IMG/VR virus record: IMGVR_UViG_3300034685_000230
Span: 1 to 64,000 of that record
Reading direction: 5' to 3' (one strand)
DNA from: a virus
DNA length: 64,000 nt
Below the pieces are notes generated by a model. That model ran no database searches and had not been told where the DNA came from. It was given only the letters and a program-made list of their open reading frames with translations. The position numbers were made by a program, and so were the translations under genes. Positions 57,391-64,000 of the stretch are shown here, one piece after another; positions within the stretch are counted from its first letter, which is position 1, and each line of letters begins with the position of its first letter.

Positions 57391-58514
57391 CGTCTCTTAA
57401 CGTACTCAATGATCTTAACCGCATCGTCCCTACCGGTAGGCGGTTTCTTAAACTGAAGGGCGTAGTCAACCAGCTTGTCGTCAGTCAGCAGGTTGTTGGC
57501 TAGGAGTTCCTCAAACTCGCTTATCGCGTTTAGAGACGCTTGGCTAAACTCCTCGGACGCCGTAGACTTAACAAACTTAACGGACTTGAAGAACTCCCTT
57601 AGCTTTGAAACCTTTCGCATGTCCCTAACGCTACTGTACTTGTACAGTATCTTAGTCCTACTCAGCTTTTCCAACTCGCTGTTCTTACAGTAGTCCCTTA
57701 AGTCTTCAAACTTGCTGTAGACTTTGTATATGTACGTGTGTGGGTTGTCGATATACTTCATTGCTTCAGGCTTGTCAAAGTCAAGCACGTGTAGCCCCTT
57801 AGACTCGCCTGTATTTCGAAAGTCAACGTTTCTACTGGACCCAATGTACACCGCTTTTCTTCCGTCTACCACGTACTCAGCAGGGTCATGCACGTGTCCG
57901 AGTAGTACTAAGTCATACTTATACTTTCTCACTAACTCTTCGGTAGTTGGAACGTTCGGGAGACTCTCTCTCCAACCGCCGTACGCGTGCTGCGTTTCGA
58001 GTAGGTTAAAGTGCCCCATCAGGATCCTCTTAGTCCCGGCGCTAAACTTTCGGTCGGCCTCGTCTAGATAGGGGTATACGTCCGTGCTGTACGGGATAAA
58101 GGCAACCTCCACCCCGTCCTGAATCTTGACAACTTTTGGGGAGTCAAAGACAACTACGTTTGGGTAGTGGGCGAACGGGGCGAGTAGGGACGCCCTTACC
58201 CTTACGTCTCTGTCACCGACCCTTACCACTGAGACTTTGTTGTCAACGTCGTCGTGGTTTCCGACTATGAGCAGAACGGTAGTATCCAGCGCTATCTCAG
58301 CTATGAGCTTTGAGATAATGCTCATCACGGAGGACGTGATTGAGTTGGGTGAGTTGAATACGTCGCCGAAGAATATCGTGTAGTCAGGTTTCTCCCTGTA
58401 GATACTGCTTCTTATGAGGTCAAACAGCTGAAACACTTCGCGAAACGAGTCGCTGTCGGTGATCGAAGTCTTAGCGTTGTCAATGTGCATGTCCCCCACC
58501 AGAATGGCCCTCAT
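57387..58514 (-). CDS. 47: Recombination nuclease subunit (gp47, SbcD/Mre11-like)
   Basis: 375 residues; T4 gp47 is 339. Metallophosphoesterase motifs in order: LVGDMHIDN, TIFFGDVFNSPN, LLIVGNHDDVDN, RILMGHFNLL and LVLLGHVHDPAEY, supplying the two-metal site. It is the nuclease partner of gp46. ATG behind AAGGGTGGTG; it overlaps the RNase H gene stop by 4 bases. Confidence 0.93.
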   Translation of the reverse strand: MRAILVGDMHIDNAKTSITDSDSFREVFQLFDLIRSSIYREKPDYTIFFGDVFNSPNSITSSVMSIISKLIAEIALDTTVLLIVGNHDDVDNKVSVVRVGDRDVRVRASLLAPFAHYPNVVVFDSPKVVKIQDGVEVAFIPYSTDVYPYLDEADRKFSAGTKRILMGHFNLLETQHAYGGWRESLPNVPTTEELVRKYKYDLVLLGHVHDPAEYVVDGRKAVYIGSSRNVDFRNTGESKGLHVLDFDKPEAMKYIDNPHTYIYKVYSKFEDLRDYCKNSELEKLSRTKILYKYSSVRDMRKVSKLREFFKSVKFVKSTASEEFSQASLNAISEFEELLANNLLTDDKLVDYALQFKKPPTGRDDAVKIIEYVKRR

Positions 58515-59590
58515 GACACCACCCTTCGCTTGCTTAATAGTTTTACTGCCTCGTTTATTTTGTGTGAAAAATACACTAAAACTGCGGCAGATTTAGCATT
58601 TTTTCGCAGTATTTGTGTGTATTCTAAGTCGTTCCCCTTGTACATGTCTAAGTGAAGGAGTTTGTAGAGTTCTCTTTGGTCGTACTTGAGCTTTCTCTCG
58701 AAAGTTTCCCTCTCTATAGTAGAGTTTACCCTGTATACGAACGGGTTTTCTAAGTTTGACAAGTCAATGACTGACTGGTTGCTCTGAATCAACCTTTTGT
58801 TACCGCTGTCTGACAAGACAGTCTTAAAGTTTTCTAGCAGTCTCTTATCCCTACTACTCAGCCCGTCGGCGTAGTTGCCTAAGATACTAGAAACACTCTT
58901 CTCTAGCTCACCAACGCTGCTAACAGTAGCTTTATCCCCGTACACGCTGTCGATAACGTTAAACACTCTAGAGACCTTCTTCCATCCCCAATTGTACAGC
59001 CCGCTTACACTGTCACTCTTGTCACCGACTATAGACTTCGCTAAGGCGTAGTTACGGTGGCTGAAGCAAGCGTCAAGCTTGTACTTGCTACACCAGTTGT
59101 CGACCGTAACTTCCCCCTTGTACCAGTCAAAAATGGTAGTATCCTCGCCCAGCAGCTGCACAAAGTCTGAGTCACTCGACGCTACGATAAACCTTGCCTT
59201 GTCGTCTAGTCTTCTTAGGTACCTGGTTAAAACGTAAACAATCAGATCCGCTTCCGTATTCTTTACGTCGATGAACGGAAACGGCAGAGTGTACACGACT
59301 TTCTTAAGGTACTCAACGTAACTCTTTTCTTTCTCCTCGTTGGTTAAACTCTTAAACCTCTTGCTACCACTCTTATAACCGCTTAGAATCGCCGTAGCTC
59401 TCCTGTTGTACCCGTTGTCGGAGCAGATATATATTAAGTTTGGCTTAAGCTCACTTACCAAGTCAGTTATCCTGTTTATCAAGCTAACAGTTAAACCGGT
59501 GACTAACTCCGCCTCGTCTAGACTAGAGATGTCTCGCGAGTACGTGTAGCGCTTTACAAGGTTAAGCCAGTCGACTATAAGGTACTTCAC
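58511..59590 (-). CDS. rnh: 5' nuclease of the FEN/RNase H type (T4 Rnh-like)
   Basis: 359 residues from the GTG at 59590, 6 bases after AAGGAG (the longer reading from 59626 has no site). Motifs: KYLIVDWLNLVKRY (first Asp), YICSDNGYNRRATAILSGYK, NTEADLIVYVL, IVASSDSDFVQLL and AKSIVGDKSDSVSGLYNWGWK with the helix-hairpin-helix. It removes Okazaki RNA primers. T4 Rnh is 305 residues. Overlaps gp47. Confidence 0.88.
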   Translation of the reverse strand: MKYLIVDWLNLVKRYTYSRDISSLDEAELVTGLTVSLINRITDLVSELKPNLIYICSDNGYNRRATAILSGYKSGSKRFKSLTNEEKEKSYVEYLKKVVYTLPFPFIDVKNTEADLIVYVLTRYLRRLDDKARFIVASSDSDFVQLLGEDTTIFDWYKGEVTVDNWCSKYKLDACFSHRNYALAKSIVGDKSDSVSGLYNWGWKKVSRVFNVIDSVYGDKATVSSVGELEKSVSSILGNYADGLSSRDKRLLENFKTVLSDSGNKRLIQSNQSVIDLSNLENPFVYRVNSTIERETFERKLKYDQRELYKLLHLDMYKGNDLEYTQILRKNAKSAAVLVYFSHKINEAVKLLSKRRVVS

Positions 59591-59667
59591 CCTACTCTCC
59601 TTCTTAGAAAACACAAGGGTAGACACTTCACCTACCCTTATGTTTCCTGAAACTTGTGTCAGCTAAA

Positions 59668-60447
59668 CTAGTCTCTTCTAGCCGTTACCGCTAGGGTAAC
59701 TACGGACTTGTCATCCTTTAGTGTAACTCCGATCAGTAGGTCACTCACCAGCATGCTTAAGCTACTGTCGCTCCTACACTTTGTAATCTTGTTTAAAACT
59801 TTAACTAAGTTAGTGTCATACTTACCGCTAAAGCCGGGGTCAACTTCTACGTCAAACGTGTACTGAAACTCATTACCCAAGACATCCTTACCCAGCGCCG
59901 TAAGCTTACCGCTCTTTTCCCTAAACTCTAGAGCGTCTAAGTCTGACAAGACTGACACCATGTCGACTAGTTCCTTTAACTGCGGCAGTTCTGGGCTAAA
60001 GACCGTAAACTTTGAGTCCCTGATGTCGTTCTCACTCTTAGCTAACTCGTACAGCTCTTCACCGGTGTGTGGAAACTCAAACACGTCACCCTCGCTTATC
60101 ATGAGTAGCGCCATGTCTAGCTTCTTACTCGGCCCCTTGGCGGAAATTTTATTCTTTGTTACCGTTAGCTCCTCAAAACCGGAGTTCAGCACGCTGTTGA
60201 TCAGAGCTTTGTTGAGCGGTAGCCTTACCACTAAGCCGGAGTTGTCCTCAATATCTTCGAAATCACTGACTACTACCTTTCCGGAAAACACCGTGTCGCC
60301 GTTAATGTCGATAGTCTCGATAGCTACCGCGCTCTCCCCATCCTTCTTGACAAACTTTACCGGTACACTTGAAAAGGTATCTGGACACAGCGCTAGTAAG
60401 TATTTTAGGCTCTCAACATCACTGGGTTTAAGTACTACTTTACTCAT
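59668..60447 (-). CDS. 45: Sliding clamp (gp45-like)
   Basis: 259 residues; T4 gp45 is 228. Predicted two-domain beta-alpha-beta clamp with short acidic helices and segments such as LDMALLMISEGDVFEFP and GKLTALGKDVLGNEFQYTF. It rings DNA to hold polymerase, and in T4 it also activates late transcription with gp55. ATG behind AAGGAAGG. Located between the ThyA-like and RNase H genes in the replication block. Confidence 0.75.
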   Translation of the reverse strand: MSKVVLKPSDVESLKYLLALCPDTFSSVPVKFVKKDGESAVAIETIDINGDTVFSGKVVVSDFEDIEDNSGLVVRLPLNKALINSVLNSGFEELTVTKNKISAKGPSKKLDMALLMISEGDVFEFPHTGEELYELAKSENDIRDSKFTVFSPELPQLKELVDMVSVLSDLDALEFREKSGKLTALGKDVLGNEFQYTFDVEVDPGFSGKYDTNLVKVLNKITKCRSDSSLSMLVSDLLIGVTLKDDKSVVTLAVTARRD

Positions 60448-60530
60448 CGCAAAACCTTCCTTTCACTGTTAGTTGTCAGTTTACAAACTTCTGTTAATTC
60501 CCTACTAACTTCCTGCCTACTCTTCCGCAC

Positions 60531-61604
60531 TCAAACAACGTCAAACATTGCGTTAAAAAACACGTTGTTGTACAGCTCGCACACGTCACTCTCTACGTTA
60601 AACTTTGACGCTAAGTAGACAAACGCCTGCGCTATCTCTAAGTAAGCTGGTATAACGTGACTGTGCATTGTAACCTCCGCGTTACAGTCTGTATTAAGTA
60701 ACTTATACACAGAGTTAATTAACGCTACTATTTCTCGGCGTGACTCTGTGTATACACTAGTAAAAAACGTAGCGATACCGTCGCTGACAGCCTGCGCGTT
60801 CTCAACTAACTCAGCGTGGTCCTTCAGCAACAGCCGTTTCCAACTAACACCGTTGCTAAGCAAGTTGTCGATTAAACCGTAGTCTCTCTCGTAGAAGTGC
60901 GCGCTCCCGATGTGTACCAGCATGTCGCTGTACTGCGCACCCAGCACCCTAGCCAGAAGCTGCCCTACTATGTCCCACCAGGGAATGTCAAAGGTTAAGC
61001 CCTTAACCGCGTCCGAAGACCTGATGTGTACTAAGTTGTACAGCCTTCCGTCCCTTATCAAAAAGTGCTGGGTTTGGGTGCACGTAAAATCCCTAACACC
61101 GTCTTCGTATATGTTCGGCAGGGTGTACTGGATGATAGCTTGCCTGCTGTGTGGGTCCCGGTTAAGCGTTCTAACAACGTACGAGAACGGGCTGTCTGGA
61201 TATGACCTTAACAGGTTGTACTTGTATATCGGAATCTCAGTCACGGGCTTGTAGAAAACGTGGTAACCGTAGTTTGAGTTGACCTTGTTTTCGTGTAGCT
61301 TGACTTCGTGCGGTGGGTAGCGGCGCTCACTTTTAGGGTTTCTTAGACTATCCCACATTCTCCCGAAGCGCGCGATGTAGTCCGGCTGTAGGTAGCCGGA
61401 CATGTACCACATAAACTCCGCGCGTAGGTACCTTCCCTCGGGAGTAGTGCTGTCGGCGGTGTTTCGAAACTTGGAGTTGACTATAGTCTCACTGTTCGTC
61501 ACCCTTAAGTCCTTAAACAAAAGTTCGGTTACTTCCTGCCCTCTCGGGCTAGACTTAAACCCACTAGTCTTAATGTCGCTAACTAAGTCTACATACGTGT
61601 TCAC
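60531..61604 (-). CDS. ThyA-superfamily enzyme, predicted dCMP (hydroxy)methyltransferase (gp42-like)
   Basis: 357 residues, GTG behind AAGGGAGG. ThyA landmarks: NRDPHSRQAIIQYTLP, the active Cys in DFTCTQTQHFLIRDGRL, VHIRSSDAVKGLTFDIPWW and VHIGSAHFYERDY. The residue that reads uracil in thymidylate synthase (Asn177 in E. coli, in PFNIASY) is Asp here (LTFDIPWW). T4 gp42 also has Asp at this site and acts on dCMP. Since thyX is present for dTMP, this enzyme probably makes 5-hydroxymethyl- or 5-methyl-dCMP for modified phage DNA. No glucosyltransferase or dCTPase was seen in this window. Confidence 0.7.
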   Translation of the reverse strand: MNTYVDLVSDIKTSGFKSSPRGQEVTELLFKDLRVTNSETIVNSKFRNTADSTTPEGRYLRAEFMWYMSGYLQPDYIARFGRMWDSLRNPKSERRYPPHEVKLHENKVNSNYGYHVFYKPVTEIPIYKYNLLRSYPDSPFSYVVRTLNRDPHSRQAIIQYTLPNIYEDGVRDFTCTQTQHFLIRDGRLYNLVHIRSSDAVKGLTFDIPWWDIVGQLLARVLGAQYSDMLVHIGSAHFYERDYGLIDNLLSNGVSWKRLLLKDHAELVENAQAVSDGIATFFTSVYTESRREIVALINSVYKLLNTDCNAEVTMHSHVIPAYLEIAQAFVYLASKFNVESDVCELYNNVFFNAMFDVV

Positions 61605-61622
61605 CGGAATACCTCCCTTCTA

Positions 61623-62579
61623 CTACCCGTTACTCTCGCTGATTAACTCCTTTAGTGTAACAACGCAGCTTAGAAACACGAGGTCCCTGTCGACCACGAC
61701 TCTAGACTTGTAGGCGTGGTCGGCTATGACGATGATAGCGTCGGGTATGTCGTAGTTCTCGACAAAGTAGTCCTTCAGCGACGTGTATATGTTTTCGTCA
61801 AAAATGATCCTCTTAGTTAACTTTGCTATGTCCTTAATACTACTAGCTTTGGTAAATATTTGGTCAAAGAGCTTGCGGTAAGACTCTAGAATACCGTCCC
61901 TCAGTACGGCTTCGCTTAGCTTCCCGTGTATAGTGTGTAGTTTCTGCGACTCGTTGATAATCTTTCGCAAGTCAGAGTTGTACTTCTTAATCACGCTTAC
62001 AACGTACTCCTCGGTGTAGCTAACTCCCTCGCTGTCGAGTATCTCAACCAACCGCTTGGCGGCGTCGACCGGTTCAACGTGGGTTTCAAACTCTACACAC
62101 CGGCTTCGAATCGCGTCGCTAATCCTGTTAACGGCGTTGCACGTGAGTATAAACCTGCAGTACTTGCTGGAAGTCTCCATCAGCTCTCGCAGCGAGTCCT
62201 GAGCCGTGTAGTTCAAGCCGTCCGCCTCGTTTAAGACAACAACCTTAAGGGTGTTTCCCCAAGCGGACGACGTAGCAAAGGCCATCACCTTGTCGCGGAT
62301 AGTGTCGATACCGCGCTCCTCAGACGCGTTAATGACTAACTTAGAGCACTTAACGTTGCTTAGGATAACGCTGACAATCGAGTTCTTACCCGTCCCCGGC
62401 TTACCGTAGAGCAGTAGGTTGGGGATGTCTTGCTTTCTAATCGACTCGGTTAGAAACTTCTTAACGTCGCTGCTAGCAGCCAGTTCCTCAACCTTAGTCG
62501 GCCGGTACTTCTCGGTCCACAGCGAATGAACCCTCTCCACTAAGGCACGAACACCCTCACCGATACTTTTGTCACTCAA
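61623..62579 (-). CDS. 44: Clamp loader large subunit (gp44, RFC-like)
   Basis: 318 residues from the TTG at 62579, 8 bases after GGAGG; T4 gp44 is 319. AAA+ motifs: HSLWTEKYRPTKVEEL, LLLYGKPGTGKNSIV (Walker A), VVVLNEADGLNYTAQ (Walker B with Asn in place of the usual first Asp, Glu kept), ILTCNAVNRIS (sensor 1) and AIRSRCVEFE (SRC arginine finger). It loads gp45 on primer ends. No gp62 partner gene is seen in this window. Confidence 0.9.
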   Translation of the reverse strand: MSDKSIGEGVRALVERVHSLWTEKYRPTKVEELAASSDVKKFLTESIRKQDIPNLLLYGKPGTGKNSIVSVILSNVKCSKLVINASEERGIDTIRDKVMAFATSSAWGNTLKVVVLNEADGLNYTAQDSLRELMETSSKYCRFILTCNAVNRISDAIRSRCVEFETHVEPVDAAKRLVEILDSEGVSYTEEYVVSVIKKYNSDLRKIINESQKLHTIHGKLSEAVLRDGILESYRKLFDQIFTKASSIKDIAKLTKRIIFDENIYTSLKDYFVENYDIPDAIIVIADHAYKSRVVVDRDLVFLSCVVTLKELISESNG

Positions 62580-62640
62580 TCCTACATCCTCCAACACTGT
62601 AATTAGCTACCGCTTTGTAGAAGCTTGACTAGTTAGTTGT

Positions 62641-62669
62641 ATTATAACTCGCTTCGGTGATGTTGTACA
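62641..62669 (-). promoter_or_regulatory. Promoter for the replication block
   Basis: Minus strand TGTACA (62664-62669), 17-base spacer, TATAAT (62641-62646), 62 bases before the gp44 start. Probably drives gp44, the ThyA-like gene, gp45 and those below. Confidence 0.7.
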
Positions 62670-62832
62670 TAGCTTTGCTTCAAAGAATAGCAACCACTGC
62701 TATGTTAGCTAAATACACTCTAACTATAGAGATACTTTTATGGTGAAAAAAACGCTGTATTTGTAACTATTTAATATATATTACTCTAGAGCAATATTAT
62801 TTTTAAAAACTACGCTAGTTATAATTATTTAT

Positions 62833-62864
62833 TGGCTCAAAAACATCTAGATGTTTTTGAGCCA
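62833..62864. repeat. Perfect 32-base palindrome, first of pair 1
   Basis: TGGCTCAAAAACATCT joined to its exact reverse complement. It abuts the next palindrome with no spacer. No T run follows, so it is not a standard terminator. Confidence 0.95.
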
Positions 62865-62900
62865 GTCAAAGAATTGCTAGCATGCTAGCAATTCTTTGAC
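62865..62900. repeat. Perfect 36-base palindrome, second of pair 1
   Basis: GTCAAAGAATTGCTAGCA joined to its exact reverse complement. It shares the core AAGAATTGCT with the palindrome at 63053-63081. Confidence 0.95.
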
Positions 62901-63026
62901 TCTAACTGTTAGCAACAATTACTACGTAGCAGTGCTGATTGATTTAATTAACAGTACTGTTTATTATATTTTTTATTAGCAATGCTATAACTAAATATCT
63001 TAGCTATAGTTTTTAATATCAATCAG

Positions 63027-63052
63027 TGTAACATAAACATGTTTATGTTACA
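63027..63052. repeat. Perfect 26-base palindrome, first of pair 2
   Basis: TGTAACATAAACA joined to its exact reverse complement. It abuts the next palindrome with no spacer. Confidence 0.95.
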
Positions 63053-63081
63053 ATCGAAGAATTGCTAAGCAATTCTTCGAT
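63053..63081. repeat. 29-base palindrome, second of pair 2
   Basis: ATCGAAGAATTGCT, a central A, then the exact reverse complement. Same core AAGAATTGCT and same order (unique palindrome then AAGAATTGCT palindrome) as pair 1. Confidence 0.95.
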
Positions 63082-63557
63082 ACAACTACAAGTATTTACA
63101 CTGTATAGTTAACATGTTATCTAAGTTCTAGAATCAATAAATTACCAGTTCTTTATATTGCAATGATTAGTAATATTTTTAATATTTATTTATAAATATT
63201 TTTATTATTATTTATACATAGCTAAGCTAGAGTGCTAAACGCCTACAGTTAAACTAAGCACTAAGGCACTAAACAACATCTACTAACACATGCTACTAGT
63301 GTATTAGCCTTTATTATAATTACGCTACTTTTCGAATCTAGATTCTAGCTGTACTACTCCGCGGAGCGCTCCGCTGCTCGAGCTTAGTTAACTAAACACT
63401 GTACGTTAAAAATTTAAAAACATGTTTGAATTCTTCTAACTACTCACCGCCTTACTTAAATAAAGGCTTTCTACACTTACACTGTATGTAGAGTACTCTC
63501 ACTGTCTAATTATAACTTACTACATCTCTAAGAAAAACGGCTAGTTTTCAAAAAGCC

Positions 63558-63711
63558 CTGCATAAATAGCACCCGTTGCTACTAATTTTTTTGAGAATTG
63601 GAGTCGTCTTGGTGTGTGCAGGGTTTTACTAGTGTCGATAGTTAACTTACTGTAGTTTTAAGAAAGTAATTGGCTTTCGAAGAAGTACTGTATAAATAGC
63701 ACTAGTTGCTA
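63558..63711 (+). repeat. Repeated 24-base unit with TAGCA/TGCTA hairpin
   Basis: CTGCATAAATAGCACCCGTTGCTA (first 20 bases CTGCATAAATAGCACCCGTT) at 63558-63581 and CTGTATAAATAGCACTAGTT plus GCTA at 63688-63711; 21 of 24 bases agree. Both can form TAGCA-loop-TGCTA. The second contains TATAAATA, the T4 late-promoter core. Each is preceded by a GGCT-containing stretch. Confidence 0.6.
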
Positions 63712-63760
63712 TAAATGCATTTTAAAAAAACAACATTAAAAACCGTGTGTTAGCTAGCAG

Positions 63761-63790
63761 TTGTACTTTTCCTACTGCGTGTGATATAAT
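63761..63790 (+). promoter_or_regulatory. Possible promoter with extended -10
   Basis: TTGTAC (63761-63766), 18-base spacer, TGA-TATAAT (63785-63790). The -35 is weak. It lies about 130 bases before the last gene and may form a tandem pair with 63861-63889. Confidence 0.5.
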
Positions 63791-63860
63791 CTCCGTAGAG
63801 AGAGTGAATTCGCTTAAAACTAACCGGCAGTAGAGTTTTACACCGTGCTCAAGACTACTG

Positions 63861-63889
63861 TTTACATTTAACGACTACTGTGGTATAAT
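63861..63889 (+). promoter_or_regulatory. Host-type promoter with extended -10
   Basis: TTTACA (63861-63866), 17-base spacer, TGG-TATAAT (63884-63889), 33 bases before the ATG at 63923. Confidence 0.8.
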
Positions 63890-63922
63890 AAAACAAACGC
63901 GTTAGAAAAACGGGGTGACAGT

Positions 63923-64000
63923 ATGTCTAAATCTAAGCCGCTTACAAGAGAGTACTTTTCCGAAAAAGACATGACTAAGTATGTTAGAGAATACCAGTTA
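63923..64000 (+). CDS. Start of a gene truncated by the window end
   Basis: 26 codons from the ATG at 63923, behind GGGGTGACAGT. The visible part reads MSKSKPLTREYFSEKDMTK and continues VREYQL without a stop. It follows a strong host-type promoter, so it is probably an early gene. Too short to identify. Confidence 0.65.
   Translation, partial: MSKSKPLTREYFSEKDMTKYVREYQL

Larger units (their letters stand above)
62670..63922. other. Gene-free AT-rich region with palindromes, candidate origin or control region
   Basis: About 1.25 kb without any credible coding frame on either strand, between the minus-strand replication block and a plus-strand gene. It holds two pairs of abutting perfect palindromes (62833-62900 and 63027-63081), AT runs including a TTTAT-rich segment (63170-63215), a repeated hairpin unit (63558-63581, 63688-63711) and two plus-strand promoters near its right end. 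No tRNA was found. Replication origin, partition or recombination site are the possibilities. Confidence 0.5.

Noticed and set aside
62833-63081. Palindromes as transcription terminators
   Set aside because: No T runs follow, no gene ends nearby, and the abutting paired arrangement is unlike terminators elsewhere in the window.
62670-63922. tRNA genes, CRISPR array or small proteins in the gene-free region
   Set aside because: No cloverleaf with T-loop pattern, no regularly spaced repeats with spacers, and frames are short and AT-driven.

Overview
The window is a 64 kb piece of a large, contractile-tailed double-stranded DNA phage whose core genes follow the T4 plan but are strongly diverged from it. 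Recognisable T4-type genes are a gp32-like ssDNA-binding protein, tail tube (gp19), tail sheath (gp18), neck (gp13-like), large terminase (gp17), a gp55-like sigma factor, portal (gp20), prohead protease (gp21), scaffold-like proteins, major capsid protein (gp23), family B DNA polymerase (gp43), gp46/gp47 recombination nuclease, RNase H/FEN, sliding clamp (gp45) and clamp loader (gp44). The host cannot be named. Strong AGGAGG-type ribosome sites, GTG/TTG starts and promoters of the TTTACW-N16/17-TGnTATAAT type suggest a low-GC Gram-positive-like host (inference). The ribonucleotide reductase is the B12-dependent class II type.

Layout. 1-4000: late tail-fibre genes on the minus strand, AT-richer than the rest. 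4100-7200: plus-strand operon with a degenerate family-A-polymerase-like protein and the gp32-like protein. 7275-17542: minus-strand late operon, from terminase and neck genes to sheath, tube and downstream tail genes. 17700-34183: plus-strand late operon opened by the sigma factor, then SWIM zinc-finger proteins, portal, prohead genes and gp23. The gp23 gene is cut by three group I introns, the third carrying a homing endonuclease. ADP-ribosyltransferase-like, MORN-like and NHL-propeller proteins follow. 34250-46561: minus-strand nucleotide-metabolism, virion-like and small accessory genes plus DNA polymerase. 46655-50224: class II RNR with an intein, next to a free-standing homing endonuclease. 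50937-62579: minus-strand methylase, two secreted paralogues, a Ski2-like helicase and the replication/recombination block. 62580-63922: about 1.3 kb without genes, AT-rich, holding two pairs of abutting perfect palindromes and a repeated hairpin unit. A new plus-strand gene runs off the end.

How it works together. Host-type promoters probably drive the early and middle genes. The phage sigma factor probably drives late genes, and a shared AATTCTAAAATTAA-like box lies before several of them. A ThyA-superfamily enzyme with Asp where thymidylate synthase has the uracil-reading Asn, beside ThyX, a deaminase and a DNA adenine methylase, suggests modified DNA. Counter-defence candidates are a DUF1874/AcrIII-1-like protein, an ADP-ribosyltransferase and two exported paralogues.

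Most unusual features: four or more structured intergenic elements resembling IS200/IS605 right ends (omega-RNA-like) with compensatory base changes but no TnpB; two likely -1 frameshift fusions; a stand-alone Hint-like domain with Met in place of Cys1; an intein ending in Gln; and the palindrome-rich region.
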